A DNA stretch of 64,000 nt from Pararhizobium capsulatum DSM 1112 (GCF_030814475.1 NZ_JAUSVF010000001.1:3602001-3666000); one strand, 5' to 3'. Positions 1 to 9,773 are shown, counted from the first letter of the stretch. Notes: generated by a model not told the origin, from the sequence alone. Made by a program: numbers and translations.

Positions 1-103
1 CGTGGACGGCAAGGCCTATTATCTCACGAGCCCCGATCAGATCGAATACCGACTGATCGTGCCCGCCCGCGAATACGAGATCATCACCCGGCTGGAAGAG
101 TGA
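1..103 (+). CDS. 3' end of an unidentified protein (partial)
   Basis: An open frame runs in from the left edge (frame of base 2) and stops at TGA 101-103. It encodes 33 residues ending in YEIITRLEE. Codon use is typical of the neighbouring genes, so it is likely the true C-terminus of a gene that begins outside the window. The fragment is too short for me to name a family. Confidence 0.5.
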   Translation, partial: VDGKAYYLTSPDQIEYRLIVPAREYEIITRLEE

Positions 104-149
104 GCCGACAAGCATTTCAGGATGATGCTGAAGTGATTGGTCCTCTAGA

Positions 150-215
150 TTCTTTTGTTTGCGTTTGTCTTTTCGGGAAAACCGGTTTCCACTTTTCCGT
201 GACAAACTCTAAAAA
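150..215. repeat. Possible rhizobial interspersed repeat fragment
   Basis: This AT-richer stretch contains the near-palindrome GGGAAAACCGGTTTCC (175-190) in a context that, from memory, recurs in intergenic regions of Rhizobiaceae genomes. There is only one copy in this window, so repeat status cannot be shown here. The rest of 104-423 holds only the terminator hairpin at 221-249 and AT-rich sequence. Confidence 0.3.
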
Positions 216-249
216 GATAACAGCCAGCGCCGGGGGAAGGCACTGGCTG
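211..249 (-). terminator. Terminator of the smo/mtl operon
   Basis: An inverted repeat CAGCCAG (221-227) / CTGGCTG (243-249) is extended inward by GCC/GGC after a one-base bulge. On the minus strand the hairpin is followed by a T-rich run (complement of AAAAAGATAA, 211-220). It lies about 175 bases beyond the stop of the last polyol gene and fits a rho-independent terminator. Confidence 0.6.
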
Positions 250-423
250 ATATCGACAACTCACCGAGGGGGCATGTGAGCTGATGCCGGATCTCGTTGG
301 GGGCGTTCGCATTGGGGGCGATGCGAACCGTATCCGGACATCCCGTAAACGGCCTTCGAGAAAAAAGGTTCCGGAGATTTCAGAAAAATTTTCAATTTTT
401 TTTGAAGGTGATCGACGCAGGTT

Positions 424-2004
424 TCAGAGCGCCTCAAGTTCCGCCCGGTGTCGGTAAAGGCTCAGGAATTTCCTGTAGTCACGATCGTAGGCGTCACGCG
501 TTGCCGGATCGGGCCGATGCTCCTGGCCACCGGGATACATCGCCTGCCCGGCCCCCGCGAGATCCGGATAAAGCCCGCCAGCCACGGCTGCCACGATCGC
601 AGTACCAAGCAAAACCGCATCATTGGCATGTGGTATGACCACACGGCATCGTGTGACATCGCAATAGAGTTCCATCAGAAGCGGATTGCGCACATGACCG
701 CCGGTGACATGAAGCGTATCGAGATCGTAGCCCGCCTCCCGCATCATATCGAGGATGTGGCGGATACCGAGCGCGATGGCAACGCAGGTGCGCCAATAGA
801 GCCGGCAAAGCGCATCAAACGAGCTGTCGAGCGTCAGTCCACTGATGACGCCAAGAGCATGGGGGTCGGCGAGCGGCGAACGGTTTCCGTGGAAATCCGG
901 CAACACATGCAGTCGCCCGGCAAAATCAGGTCCATGTTCGGAGCGTAACTCCTGAATACGCAAAACGATGCGAGCGTGAACGTCGGGGGTCGGATCTCCT
1001 CCCGCACTATGGCTGCGGACTACATGATCGAGCAGAGCGCCCGTGGCGGACTGCCCACCTTCGACCAACCACGCCCCTGCAAAGCCGGCTTCGAAATACG
1101 GCCCCCACAAACCAAAACCCGGTTTCATCGTCTGGGAAAAGGCAACAATGCAGCTCGACGTTCCGGCAATCAGCGCCAGTTGCCGCTCCAGCTTGCTGCT
1201 ATCATCAGCAAAACCACCCAACACGCCGATCGCGCCGGCATAGGCATCAATCAGGCCGGTCGCAACGCGGCATTCCTCGTCCAGACCCAGTTCCATCGCG
1301 GCTGCAGCAGTGAGCGTGCCAACGGATTGGCCGACAGGCGTCGTTTCATGGGGCAAGCCGCCACGTTCGAGCAGGTCATCGAGGCCGATTTCGCCAAGAA
1401 AATCGGTGCTCCAACCCTCTTCCTTGTGCGCCAGATAATTCCATTTTGCCGTTAGCGTGCAGCGCGACCGCGCCGGATTGCCCGTTGCCCTCCAGGACAT
1501 GAAATCGGCAAGATCGAAGAAGTAACCCGTCTTTTTCCATTGCACGGGCAAATTCTGCTTCAGCCACATCAGCTTGGGCATTTCCATTTCCGGCGACATG
1601 ACCCGGCCGGTATGGGCCAGAACCGGATGGTTGGTCGCGGTGCAGGCATCCGCTTGCTCCAGCGCGCGATGATCGAGCCAGACGATGGTATCCCACCTGG
1701 GATCACCCTTGCGATTGACGGATAGTGGCGCGCCGTCCCGGTCGCGGACAACCAGGGAGCAGGTCGCATCGAAGCCGATCGCAGCGATCGAAGACGCGGG
1801 AACGTCCGCCTTGGCGCGCGCAGTCTTTACGGCAATGCAGGTCGCCTGCCAGATGTTTTCGGAATCGTGTTCGGCGTGGTTTTCCTCTGGCCGGTTCATC
1901 GCGATCGGATAATCCGCCCGGGCCAGCAGCCTGCCATGCCTGTCAAAAATTCCCGCGCGGGCGCTGCCGGTCCCGACATCGACAGCAACGAGCAGATCGC
2001 GCAT
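424..2004 (-). CDS. FGGY-family pentulose kinase (ribulokinase-like)
   Basis: This 526-residue sugar kinase has the FGGY/ASKHA fold. The N-terminal phosphate-1 motif VAVDVGTGSARAGIFD is at about residues 6-21, a substrate-pocket segment WLDHRA follows, and the C-terminal adenosine segment HVTGGHVRNPLLMELYCDV is near 433. The sequence reads like the FGGY-family pentulose kinase group (D-ribulokinase related) rather than glycerol kinase. It is the last gene of the polyol operon; its ATG overlaps the stop of the HAD gene by one base (TAATG), so translation is probably coupled. I infer it phosphorylates the ketose, for example D-ribulose or D-xylulose, released by polyol oxidation. The exact substrate cannot be read from sequence. 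Confidence 0.9.
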   Translation of the reverse strand: MRDLLVAVDVGTGSARAGIFDRHGRLLARADYPIAMNRPEENHAEHDSENIWQATCIAVKTARAKADVPASSIAAIGFDATCSLVVRDRDGAPLSVNRKGDPRWDTIVWLDHRALEQADACTATNHPVLAHTGRVMSPEMEMPKLMWLKQNLPVQWKKTGYFFDLADFMSWRATGNPARSRCTLTAKWNYLAHKEEGWSTDFLGEIGLDDLLERGGLPHETTPVGQSVGTLTAAAAMELGLDEECRVATGLIDAYAGAIGVLGGFADDSSKLERQLALIAGTSSCIVAFSQTMKPGFGLWGPYFEAGFAGAWLVEGGQSATGALLDHVVRSHSAGGDPTPDVHARIVLRIQELRSEHGPDFAGRLHVLPDFHGNRSPLADPHALGVISGLTLDSSFDALCRLYWRTCVAIALGIRHILDMMREAGYDLDTLHVTGGHVRNPLLMELYCDVTRCRVVIPHANDAVLLGTAIVAAVAGGLYPDLAGAGQAMYPGGQEHRPDPATRDAYDRDYRKFLSLYRHRAELEAL

Positions 2005-2696
2005 TAAGCAGTGTTCCCATCCCTTTGTTCTTTTCGAACAAAATGGATCAAATCGCTCATCTCGTCAAACAACACGTCCGGCGAAAGCTGTCGCAAAGAG
2101 GTCAGATGACGCTCGGTTTTGGCATGGGATGCACCGGTAAATGCGAAGACCCGCATGCCAGCCGCCTTGGCTGCCTGAATACCGGCGGGGCTGTCTTCGA
2201 TAACAATGCACTCGGCGGGAGCAACGCCCATCTGCGATGCCGCATGGAGGAAAAGGTCGGGCGCCGGCTTGCCGTGCTCAACCATGCTCGCGCTGAAAAT
2301 ATACGGCTCCAGCTTGTCGATCAGGCCGGTGATGGTGAGCGACAGGCGGATGCGCTCCGGCTGACTGGAAGAGGCTACACAGCGCGCGAGGTCCAGATCA
2401 TCAAGGGCCGCCGCGATGCCAGGCACCGGCTGCAGTTCCGCCCGAAAACGGCGATAGAGGTCCAGCCGCATTTCCTCCAGGAAACGATCATCAACGGCCA
2501 GGCCATATTCATCATGCAGGATCGACGACATGGTCTTTAGGCTTTTGCCGAGAAAGAGCTCAGTCGCCTCTTCTGCATCCATCTCCACGCCGGCATTGCC
2601 CAGGACACCGATCAATACCTCGATCGACAACGGTTCGCTATCGACCAGAACACCGTCGCAATCAAAGATCACCAGCTTTGGAGAAAGGCCGGCCAT
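2004..2696 (-). CDS. HAD-family phosphatase (beta-phosphoglucomutase-like)
   Basis: This 230-residue haloacid dehalogenase superfamily protein carries motif I FDCDGVLVDSE (about residues 11-21), the nucleophile Asp and acid/base Asp of phosphatases. Motif II SSSQ lies near 112, and motifs III/IV are GKPAPD and IEDSPAGI. The cap and length match subfamily I beta-PGM/phosphatase-like enzymes. The ATG at 2696 was chosen over an upstream TTG because GGGAG lies 8 bases before it. It sits between mannitol dehydrogenase and the FGGY kinase. A sugar- or polyol-phosphate phosphatase role is inferred from context; the family is too broad to fix the substrate. Confidence 0.88.
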   Translation of the reverse strand: MAGLSPKLVIFDCDGVLVDSEPLSIEVLIGVLGNAGVEMDAEEATELFLGKSLKTMSSILHDEYGLAVDDRFLEEMRLDLYRRFRAELQPVPGIAAALDDLDLARCVASSSQPERIRLSLTITGLIDKLEPYIFSASMVEHGKPAPDLFLHAASQMGVAPAECIVIEDSPAGIQAAKAAGMRVFAFTGASHAKTERHLTSLRQLSPDVLFDEMSDLIHFVRKEQRDGNTA

Positions 2697-2771
2697 CAAA
2701 AACTCCCGCGCGTAACGGCAATCCGGCCGAAAGCGGCCACGAGGTTACGCGAGGGGAAAGCCACCATGTCG

Positions 2772-4256
2772 TCAATCTCCAAGATGTCCGTCGAGATAGA
2801 GCTGCAGGGTTGCCCGCGTGCCCTTGCTCCAGAGCGTTTGCAGCGCATGTGCAAAACGCCTCCGGAACAGATCGGATTTCGCAACTTCGCCGAAGATATC
2901 CGAAAGCGCAAGGAAGGCATCGGGATTATCCTTGGCTTTCAGTGCCGCCTCGCGAAGCCGGTCGGCGCTGGCGTCATTGAACGTGATCGGCTTGCCGCTA
3001 TCTGTCGTGCCTTCGAAGTAACGGCACCAGAGCGCCGAAACCAGCGACAGGCCAACGACATCCTCGCCACGCTTCAGCCGGTCGGCGGTCGAGGGCAGGA
3101 TAAATTTCGGCTGCCGGTTGGAGCCATCCTGCGCAAGCCGCGGGATGGTGTCGCCGATCTTCGGGTTGAGCAGCCGCTTTTCCACGAGCTTGAAATAGTC
3201 GTGCAGGTTTGTGTTCGGCACCGGCGGCACGATCGGGATGATTTCGTCGTGCTCCAGCTTGTCGAGGAAGGCCTGGATGATCGGCTCTTCCATGGCGTCA
3301 TGGACGAAATGAATATCCAGAAGCGCTGCCGGATAGGCAATCGCCGCATGGCCGCCGTTCAGGATGCGGATTTTCATGTGTTCGTAGGGCGCGACATCCG
3401 GCACGAACTGGACGCCGACATCCTCAAGTGCGGGACGTCCCGCCGTGAATTTGTCTTCGAGCACCCACTGCTTGAATTCCTCGCAGAACACCGGCCAATT
3501 ATCGTCGATGGCATAGTCGGAGGCCGCAATGCCGATTTCGCGCGGGCCGGTTGCCGGCGTGATGCGGTCAACCATGGCATTCGGGAAGGCGACATTGGCA
3601 TCGATCCACTCGGCCAGAGACGCATCGGAGAGGCGCGCAAGACCGGAGACGGCGGCATGGGTGACTTCACCATTGCCCGGAATATTATCACAGGACATGA
3701 CGGTGAAGGGTGGAATACCGCGCTCCTTGCGCAGCTTCAGGCCGGCGATGATCAAGCCGAAGACAGTCTTCGGCGCATCAGGGTTCTCGGCATCTGCAAC
3801 GATCGCAGGATGGTTCGGGTTGAAGAGGCCTGAGGCCGGATCGATGAAATAGCCGCCTTCGGTAATCGTCAGCGAGACGATGCGGATCGCCGGATCGGCA
3901 AGCCGCGCAGTCGTGGCTTGCGGATTGCCGGGGCTGAGATAGCCGATCATCGGTCCGGTAACACGCGCGGCACTCTTGTTGTTATCCTGCTCGACCACCG
4001 TGGTCAGGTAGTCCTGCTCGGCAAGCTTGGAGCGCATCGTCTCGTCGGAGGGCAGCACGCCCGCACCGATGATCGCCCAGTCATGGCCACGGCCGGTGTT
4101 GAAGAGGTCGTCAAGATAGATGGCCTGGTGTGCGCGGTGAAAGTTGCCGACCCCGAAATGAATGATGCCGGCCTTCAGATCAGACCGCTCATAGGCGGGA
4201 ACGGCGGCTGTCGCCCTGATGGCATCGAGATTGGCGAGCGAAAGTTTCGTGGTCAT
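2772..4256 (-). CDS. mtlK: Mannitol 2-dehydrogenase (polyol dehydrogenase)
   Basis: This 494-residue long-chain polyol dehydrogenase oxidises D-mannitol to D-fructose, and often D-arabitol or sorbitol, with NAD. The Rossmann segment IIHFGVGNFHRAHQA is near residues 23-37. The family catalytic region is the KIRILNGGHAAIAY segment, where Lys, Asn and His are expected active-site residues. The open frame extends 74 codons upstream, but ATG 4256 has AGGAAG just before it and gives the usual family length. It follows the smoEFGK transporter genes in the same direction, as in other alphaproteobacterial smo-mtlK operons. A 12-bp hairpin (4309-4342) lies in the 127-base gap before it. Confidence 0.93.
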   Translation of the reverse strand: MTTKLSLANLDAIRATAAVPAYERSDLKAGIIHFGVGNFHRAHQAIYLDDLFNTGRGHDWAIIGAGVLPSDETMRSKLAEQDYLTTVVEQDNNKSAARVTGPMIGYLSPGNPQATTARLADPAIRIVSLTITEGGYFIDPASGLFNPNHPAIVADAENPDAPKTVFGLIIAGLKLRKERGIPPFTVMSCDNIPGNGEVTHAAVSGLARLSDASLAEWIDANVAFPNAMVDRITPATGPREIGIAASDYAIDDNWPVFCEEFKQWVLEDKFTAGRPALEDVGVQFVPDVAPYEHMKIRILNGGHAAIAYPAALLDIHFVHDAMEEPIIQAFLDKLEHDEIIPIVPPVPNTNLHDYFKLVEKRLLNPKIGDTIPRLAQDGSNRQPKFILPSTADRLKRGEDVVGLSLVSALWCRYFEGTTDSGKPITFNDASADRLREAALKAKDNPDAFLALSDIFGEVAKSDLFRRRFAHALQTLWSKGTRATLQLYLDGHLGD

Positions 4257-4308
4257 TTCTTCTTCCTTTCGACGAGCGTCAACTCGTCCAGTTGCCGCCG
4301 CGACCGTT

Positions 4309-4342
4309 GTACTTTCGTGGATGCAACTCTCCGCGAAAGTAC
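4309..4342. other. Intra-operon hairpin between smoK and mtlK
   Basis: GTACTTTCG (4309-4317) pairs with CGAAAGTAC (4334-4342). The stem continues through a wobble pair and GG/CC, giving 12 pairs around a ten-base loop. There is no T-run, so it is more likely an mRNA stability or processing element than a terminator. Confidence 0.4.
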
Positions 4343-4383
4343 GCCAGATCCGGTGATGACAGCGTTTTTCCCTTGAAGACGCT

Positions 4384-5385
4384 TCATCGAATTGCCAGTC
4401 CCTTTTCATCGAACCGGTGAATGCGCCCTTCCTCGGGCGTGAGATAAACCACATCGCCATGGCTCGCGCCGAAATCACCGGCGACGCGGGCGGTCACCTG
4501 GCCGATGCCCTCGACCTTGATGTGCAGGAAGGTATCGGCCCCCAGATGTTCCGCGACGCTGACCATGCCCTTCCAGGAACCACTTTCCTTGGAAAGTCGT
4601 AGATGCTCGGGCCGGATACCGATCGTGTGAGCACCATAGGGTTGCGAGGTCGCACCCGATGCGAAGTTCATGCGCGGCGAGCCGATAAAGCCGGCGACGA
4701 ACAGGTTATTGGGCCGGTGGTAGAGATCGAGCGGCGAACCGACCTGCTCGATATTGCCGGCATTCAAGACGACGATCTTGTCGGCCATGGTCATGGCTTC
4801 CACCTGATCGTGGGTGACGTAGATCATCGTCGTCTTCAGCTGGTTGTGAAGTTCTGATATTTCGAGCCGCATCGTTCCGCGCAAGGCGGCATCGAGGTTA
4901 GACAGCGGCTCGTCGAAAAGAAAAGCGGATGGTTCACGTACGATCGCACGGCCGATGGCGACACGTTGACGCTGACCACCCGAAAGCTGTCCCGGACGGC
5001 GTTCGAGATAATTGGTGAGATTGAGGACGCGGGCTGCATCCTCGACCTTTCTGTCGATAAGGCTCTTGTCGAGTTTTGCCATCTTCAAGGGAAAGGCGAT
5101 GTTGTTGCGCACCGTCATGTGCGGATAAAGCGCATAGGACTGGAAGACCATGGCGAGGCCGCGCTTAGCCGGCGCTGCGTCCGTTACATCCTTGCCGTCG
5201 ATCTCGATCTTGCCGCTTGATGCGTCCTCGAGGCCGGCAATGATGCGCAGAAGGGTGGACTTGCCACAGCCCGAGGGTCCGACGAAAACGACGAATTCAC
5301 CATCTTCGATGGTAAGGTTGATACCCGGAATGACCGTCGTGGCGCCGAAGGTCTTGTTGACGTTATTGAGGGTTATATTGCCCAT
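4384..5385 (-). CDS. smoK: Polyol ABC transporter ATPase SmoK
   Basis: This 333-residue MalK/UgpC-type ATPase powers sorbitol/mannitol import. Visible motifs are Walker [10 protein letters not shown] (about 36-44), signature LSGGQRQR (134-141), Walker [13 protein letters not shown] (about 154-165) and the switch His in VTHDQ. A C-terminal MalK-type regulatory OB domain follows (IGIRPEHL near 260). ATG 5385 gives the classical MGNITLNNV start. It lies 34 bases after smoG. Substrate assignment rests on the adjoining mtlK and on the family; MalK-type ATPases alone do not show specificity. Confidence 0.92.
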   Translation of the reverse strand: MGNITLNNVNKTFGATTVIPGINLTIEDGEFVVFVGPSGCGKSTLLRIIAGLEDASSGKIEIDGKDVTDAAPAKRGLAMVFQSYALYPHMTVRNNIAFPLKMAKLDKSLIDRKVEDAARVLNLTNYLERRPGQLSGGQRQRVAIGRAIVREPSAFLFDEPLSNLDAALRGTMRLEISELHNQLKTTMIYVTHDQVEAMTMADKIVVLNAGNIEQVGSPLDLYHRPNNLFVAGFIGSPRMNFASGATSQPYGAHTIGIRPEHLRLSKESGSWKGMVSVAEHLGADTFLHIKVEGIGQVTARVAGDFGASHGDVVYLTPEEGRIHRFDEKGLAIR

Positions 5386-5419
5386 GTTTCGCTCCCGCTC
5401 GTCTTGTTCTGTTTGTTGC

Positions 5420-6244
5420 TCACTTCACGGCGCCGAAGGTCAGGCCGCGCACGAGCTGTTTTTGTGAAAACCATCCCATGATCAGGATGGGTGCGATGGC
5501 GAGCGTGGACGCCGCCGAGAGCTTGGCCCAGAACAGGCCTTGCGGACTTGAGAAGGACGCGATGAAGGCCGTGAGCGGCGCCGCGTTGGTCGTGGTCAGG
5601 CGGATGGTCCAGAACGCTTCGTTCCATGCCAGGATGATGTTGAGCAGCATGGTGGATGCGATGCCCGGCACTGCCATCGGCGTCAGCACGTAGACGATCT
5701 CGTTCCAGAGCGAGGCACCGTCCATGCGCGCAGCTTCCAGGATCTCGCCCGGAATTTCGCGGAAGTAGGTGTAGAGCATCCACACGACGATCGGCAGGTT
5801 GATCATGGTCAGCATCGCCGTCAGGCCGATCCGGCTGTCGAGCAGGCCAAAGTCGCGGAACAGCAGATAGATCGGCACGAGAACGGCAACCGCCGGCATC
5901 ATCTTGGTGGAGAGCATCCACATCAGGATGTCCTTGGTCTTGTTGGTCGGCGAAAACGCCATCGACCACGCGGCAGGGACGGCGATCAACAGCGCGATCA
6001 GCGTCGAGCCAAGCGACAACACCACCGAGTTCAGGAAGAACTTGAAGTAGTTGCTCTGTGCCTGCACGGCCGCATAGCTTTCGATCGTGCCGGAGGGAAC
6101 GAGGTTGAAGCCTTGAATTGCCTCGGTTTCGGATTTGAATGACGTGATGATCGTATAAAGGATCGGGAAGAAGATCACGAGCGCGATGATCCAGGCGACG
6201 ATCGTGAAGAAAACGGTTCTTCTGGTCGAAACTGCACGGGCCAT
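5420..6244 (-). CDS. smoG: Polyol ABC transporter permease SmoG
   Basis: This 274-residue inner-membrane permease is of the MalG type, with about six hydrophobic segments. The first is [19 protein letters not shown], starting near residue 12. The EAA loop that docks on the ATPase is [17 protein letters not shown] (about 173-189). It lies 12 bases after smoF and before smoK, so it pairs with SmoF as the heterodimeric membrane channel. Confidence 0.92.
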   Translation of the reverse strand: MARAVSTRRTVFFTIVAWIIALVIFFPILYTIITSFKSETEAIQGFNLVPSGTIESYAAVQAQSNYFKFFLNSVVLSLGSTLIALLIAVPAAWSMAFSPTNKTKDILMWMLSTKMMPAVAVLVPIYLLFRDFGLLDSRIGLTAMLTMINLPIVVWMLYTYFREIPGEILEAARMDGASLWNEIVYVLTPMAVPGIASTMLLNIILAWNEAFWTIRLTTTNAAPLTAFIASFSSPQGLFWAKLSAASTLAIAPILIMGWFSQKQLVRGLTFGAVK

Positions 6245-6256
6245 GGTCTGCCTCCC

Positions 6257-7129
6257 TTACTTGTCGAGGTTCTTGCCAACGGCGCGCATCAGGAAGAAGG
6301 CGACGATGTTGGCGAGGATGACTGCGATGATGCCGCCGGCCGAAGCGCCGCCGACGTCGTAACCGAGAAGAGCGGTGCGGTAGATCAGGAACGGCAGGTT
6401 CGTCGATGCGTATCCCGGACCGCCATTGGTGGTGACGAGGATTTCGGCATAAACGCCGAGAAGGAAGATCGTCTGGATGAGAATAACGACCGTGATCGAA
6501 CGGGCGAGATGCGGCACCGTCAGGTAGATGAAGCGATTGACGAAACCGGCCCCATCCATTTCGGCCGCTTCCTTCTGCTCGCCATCAAGCGATTGCAGCG
6601 CAGTCAGCAGAATGAGTGTCGCAAAGGGCAGCCACTGCCAGGCGACGATGATGATGATCGAAAACAGCGGATACTGCCCGAACCAGTCGACCGGCTGCAG
6701 CCCGAAGAAACGGGCGATATCGGCAAACACGCCGTATTGCGGGTGCATGATCATGTTCTTCCAGACCAGCGCCGCGACCGGCGGCATGACGAAGAACGGC
6801 GAGATCACGAGGATGCGGACAAGCCCCTGCCCCCACATTGGCTGATCGAGCAGCAGCGCAATGGCGACGCCGCCGATCACCGTGATGAAGAGCACGCCGA
6901 CAACGATAACCAACGTGTTCCAGATGGACTGGAAAAAGGCCGGATCCGAGTAGAAGAACTGGTAATTGAACAGGCCGGCGAAGCTGACATTGCCGGGATT
7001 GAGCAGATTGTAGTTCTGGAATGAAAACCACAGCGTCATCGCCAGCGGCACGATCATCCAGATCAGGAGAAGCCCGACCGACGGGGCCATCATCCAGCGT
7101 GCCAGCGCACGCGTATTCTGCGTAGCCAT
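6257..7129 (-). CDS. smoF: Polyol ABC transporter permease SmoF
   Basis: This 290-residue MalF-type permease has six predicted membrane spans. The EAA motif is KEAAEMDGAGFVNRFIYLTV, about residues 182-201. The frame could extend 42 codons upstream, but ATG 7129 follows GGGAGGG at good distance and gives MATQNTRALARWMMAPS, a normal cytoplasmic N-terminus. It works with SmoG, SmoK and the binding protein SmoE, whose gene lies about 190 bases upstream. Confidence 0.92.
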   Translation of the reverse strand: MATQNTRALARWMMAPSVGLLLIWMIVPLAMTLWFSFQNYNLLNPGNVSFAGLFNYQFFYSDPAFFQSIWNTLVIVVGVLFITVIGGVAIALLLDQPMWGQGLVRILVISPFFVMPPVAALVWKNMIMHPQYGVFADIARFFGLQPVDWFGQYPLFSIIIIVAWQWLPFATLILLTALQSLDGEQKEAAEMDGAGFVNRFIYLTVPHLARSITVVILIQTIFLLGVYAEILVTTNGGPGYASTNLPFLIYRTALLGYDVGGASAGGIIAVILANIVAFFLMRAVGKNLDK

Positions 7130-7321
7130 TGAAACAACCCTCCCACTGATCCCGGTCCAAGATGCCCGCCCCGACGGGAAGACAGTCGCCGGATTTCTTG
7201 TTCTGGTTAGAAAAAACCCTGGCGTCAGCCGCTTCTCATGATGAAACCTCATCAACGATTGACGCCAGGTTCAGTTGACGACCCGAATGGTAGTCCGGGC
7301 CGCCCGTCCTTGGGAAGGAAC

Positions 7322-8632
7322 CTACTTGATGTAACCGCCGCGCGTCATTTCGCGGGTAGCGGCCGTCTGTGCCTGTGCAAGCGCATCGTCAACACTCATT
7401 TGACCGGCAAGAGCCGCCGAGAAGAGCTGACCGACAGTCGTGCCGAGACCCTGGAATTCCGGGATGGCAACGAACTGAACACCAACGTAAGGCACCGGCT
7501 TTACGGATGGGTTCTTCGGGTCGGCTGCATTGATGCTATCGAGCGTCATCTTGGCGAACGGAGCCGCCTTCTGATACTCCGGGTTGTTGTAGAGCGAGGT
7601 GCGCGTGCCCGGAGGCACGTTGGCCCAGCCTTCCTTTTCAGCGACCAAGTCGAGATAGTGCTTCGACGTTGCCCAGGAAACGAACTTCTCTGCCGCTTCT
7701 GCCTTCTGGGTGCCTGCCGGGATGGCAAGGTTCCATGCCCACAGCCAGTTGCCGCGCTTGCCGAGGCCCGTGTCAGGCGCCAGTGCGAAGCCGACCTTGT
7801 CGGCAACGGTCGAGTCTTTCGGGTTGGTCACGAAGGATGCCGCAACGGTGGCATCGATCCACATGCCGCACTTGCCCTGCTGGAAGAGCGCCAGGTTTTC
7901 GTTGAAGCCGTTGGACGAAGCGCCCTGCGGGCCGGCATCGTTCATGAGCTTCACATACATGTCGAGCGTCGCCTTCCACTCCGGCTGATCGAACTGGGGT
8001 TTCCAGTTTTCGTCGAACCAGCGTGCGCCGAAAGCGTTGGACGTGGCGGTCAGGAACGCCATGTTCTCGCCCCAGCCGGCCTTGCCGCGAAGGCAGATGC
8101 CGTTGATGTCGGCACTACGGTCCGTCATCTTGCGGGCTGCTTCGTTGATGAACTCCCAGGTCGGGGCGTCGGGCATCTTGAGCCCTGCCTTTTCCATCAA
8201 GTCCTTGCGGTACATGACCATCGAGCTTTCGCCGTAGAACGGAGCTGCGTACAGCTTGCCGTCTGCGGTAAGGCCCGAACGGATAGCGGGAAGCAAATCG
8301 TCGACGTCATAATCAGCGCCGAGATTGTCGAGCGGCAGGAGCCAGCCCTGCTTGGCCCAGATCGGAACTTCATAGGTACCGATCGTCAGGACGTCGTACT
8401 GGCCGCCCTTGGTGGCGATGTCGGTGGTGACGCGTTCACGAAGAACGTTTTCCTCAAGCGTCACCCACTCGAGCTTAATATCCGGGTTCGCCTTGGTAAA
8501 GTCTTCCGTCAGGCCCTGCATGCGGACCATGTCGCCGTTGTTCACCGTCGCAATGGTGAGGGTCTCAGCCTGGGCCAGACCTGCAAAGACGACTGCCGAG
8601 CAGGCGCTCAGCAACAAAGTTTTCAATTTCAT
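7322..8632 (-). CDS. smoE: Polyol ABC transporter substrate-binding protein SmoE
   Basis: This 436-residue periplasmic binding protein belongs to extracellular solute-binding family 1 (MalE-like). The signal peptide is MKLKTLLLSACSAVVFAGL with cleavage after AQA (about residue 22). The mature chain starts with ETLTIATVNNGDMVRMQGL, and the family segment MYRKDLMEKAGL is present. ATG 8632 was chosen because GGAGGAAG precedes it and it opens the signal peptide; the frame extends 16 codons further. It is the first transporter gene after the regulator and is probably the most highly expressed. The 190 bases after it may limit read-through to the permeases. Confidence 0.93.
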   Translation of the reverse strand: MKLKTLLLSACSAVVFAGLAQAETLTIATVNNGDMVRMQGLTEDFTKANPDIKLEWVTLEENVLRERVTTDIATKGGQYDVLTIGTYEVPIWAKQGWLLPLDNLGADYDVDDLLPAIRSGLTADGKLYAAPFYGESSMVMYRKDLMEKAGLKMPDAPTWEFINEAARKMTDRSADINGICLRGKAGWGENMAFLTATSNAFGARWFDENWKPQFDQPEWKATLDMYVKLMNDAGPQGASSNGFNENLALFQQGKCGMWIDATVAASFVTNPKDSTVADKVGFALAPDTGLGKRGNWLWAWNLAIPAGTQKAEAAEKFVSWATSKHYLDLVAEKEGWANVPPGTRTSLYNNPEYQKAAPFAKMTLDSINAADPKNPSVKPVPYVGVQFVAIPEFQGLGTTVGQLFSAALAGQMSVDDALAQAQTAATREMTRGGYIK

Positions 8633-8654
8633 ATTCTTCCTCCCAGAAGAGTTA

Positions 8655-8803
8655 TGAGCATTTGCCTCGCTCACGGGCAATTACTCACAAACAGACAAAG
8701 CTTGTCAATCACCTTTCGTTGCTGCAATGCCGAAGGCTGCGGATAAGCATATGATTTAAAATGAAAATATTATTTTGAGCAAAAGCTCATTGCTTGAGCA
8801 AAA
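8655..8803. promoter_or_regulatory. Cluster of TGAGC half-sites, candidate operator for the SorC-type regulator
   Basis: Between the regulator stop and smoE, TGAGC occurs on the plus strand at 8655-8659, 8776-8780 and 8795-8799. It occurs as GCTCA at 8669-8673 and 8785-8789. Two pairs form inverted repeats (8655-8673 and 8776-8789), and TTGAGCAAAA is repeated directly (8775-8784, 8794-8803). The last copies overlap the regulator's final codons. The arrangement fits an operator for smoE transcription. Confidence 0.45.
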
Positions 8804-9740
8804 ACGATGCAGTCGATTCGTCAGTGATCAGGCCGTTGATAATCCGACCCTTTAGCGCCGCGGCAAGGGCGGCCTGCTTGCGCTTGCCTTTGGCCATGCC
8901 GATTACGGCAGCGGTTTCACGCGACGGCAAGGGCACGCTGGCGACCCGCTCGTTGATGCTCCCCTTCAGCAGGTTACCGTCATGATCGAACATCCAGCCG
9001 CAGATCTCGCCCGCGGCCCCTTCAGCCATCAGCTTCAGCATCTCGTCGCGCGCCAGGAACCCGTCTTCGCAGAGTGGTGCATTCTCGCCGAGTTCACCGA
9101 CGCCGACGAAGGCGACATTAGCTTCCGCACCGAGTTGCAACGCGGATTTCACGAGGATCTGATTGTGCAGCAACTCGCGTTCTTCGGGCGACGACACGAG
9201 AACCGGCAGCGGCATTGGAAAATGCCGCGCCTTCACGGCATCGGCCATCGAGAAAATGACGTTGTAATAGGCGGCAGAACCGTCGAGCCCGATATTGCCC
9301 GTCAACGATACGATACGATGCTGGGGGCAATCCATTGCCGGCAGCTGGTCGATCGCCGCCTTCAGCGTACGGCCCGTTCCGATGGCGACGATCAGCGGTT
9401 CCGTCGATTTCAGCCAGCGCTCGATCTCGGCGGCGCCGGCTTCCGCAATCCCGACCGTCGTAGACGACGAACCTGGATCACTCGGCACGACATCCACATG
9501 GCGCAGATCATATTTCTCACGCAGCCTCTGGCCAAGCTCAAGACAGGCGGCGATCGGATGATCGAGCCGCACCTTGATCAGACGTTCCGCCATGGCGAGC
9601 GACACCAGCCGCTGCGCGGACTGGCGCGAAATACCCATCGTTGCGGCAATCTCGTCCTGCGTCCGGCCGGCCACATAGTAGAGCCAGCCTGCCCGCGCGG
9701 CGTCGTCCAGCTTGCTGTTTGCTTCCGCTCTGCGCGCCAT
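8787..9740 (-). CDS. SorC/DeoR-type sugar-binding transcriptional regulator
   Basis: This 317-residue regulator has an N-terminal helix-turn-helix (GRTQDEIAATMGISRQSAQR, about residues 26-45) and a long C-terminal sugar-binding SorC domain of the phosphosugar-isomerase-like fold. ATG 9740 follows GGGAGGAGA; the frame continues 63 codons upstream but without a better site. It heads the polyol operon, in the same direction and 154 bases before smoE. I infer it controls smoEFGK-mtlK in response to a polyol or its phosphate, probably through the TGAGC repeats at 8655-8803. Confidence 0.9.
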   Translation of the reverse strand: MARRAEANSKLDDAARAGWLYYVAGRTQDEIAATMGISRQSAQRLVSLAMAERLIKVRLDHPIAACLELGQRLREKYDLRHVDVVPSDPGSSSTTVGIAEAGAAEIERWLKSTEPLIVAIGTGRTLKAAIDQLPAMDCPQHRIVSLTGNIGLDGSAAYYNVIFSMADAVKARHFPMPLPVLVSSPEERELLHNQILVKSALQLGAEANVAFVGVGELGENAPLCEDGFLARDEMLKLMAEGAAGEICGWMFDHDGNLLKGSINERVASVPLPSRETAAVIGMAKGKRKQAALAAALKGRIINGLITDESTASFLLKQ

Positions 9741-9773
9741 GTTTATCTCCTCCCTCAGGTGCTGCCATTTTTT

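Noticed and set aside
7238..8746. 502-codon plus-strand frame over smoE
   Set aside because: smoE has a signal peptide, ribosome site and family match on the other strand.
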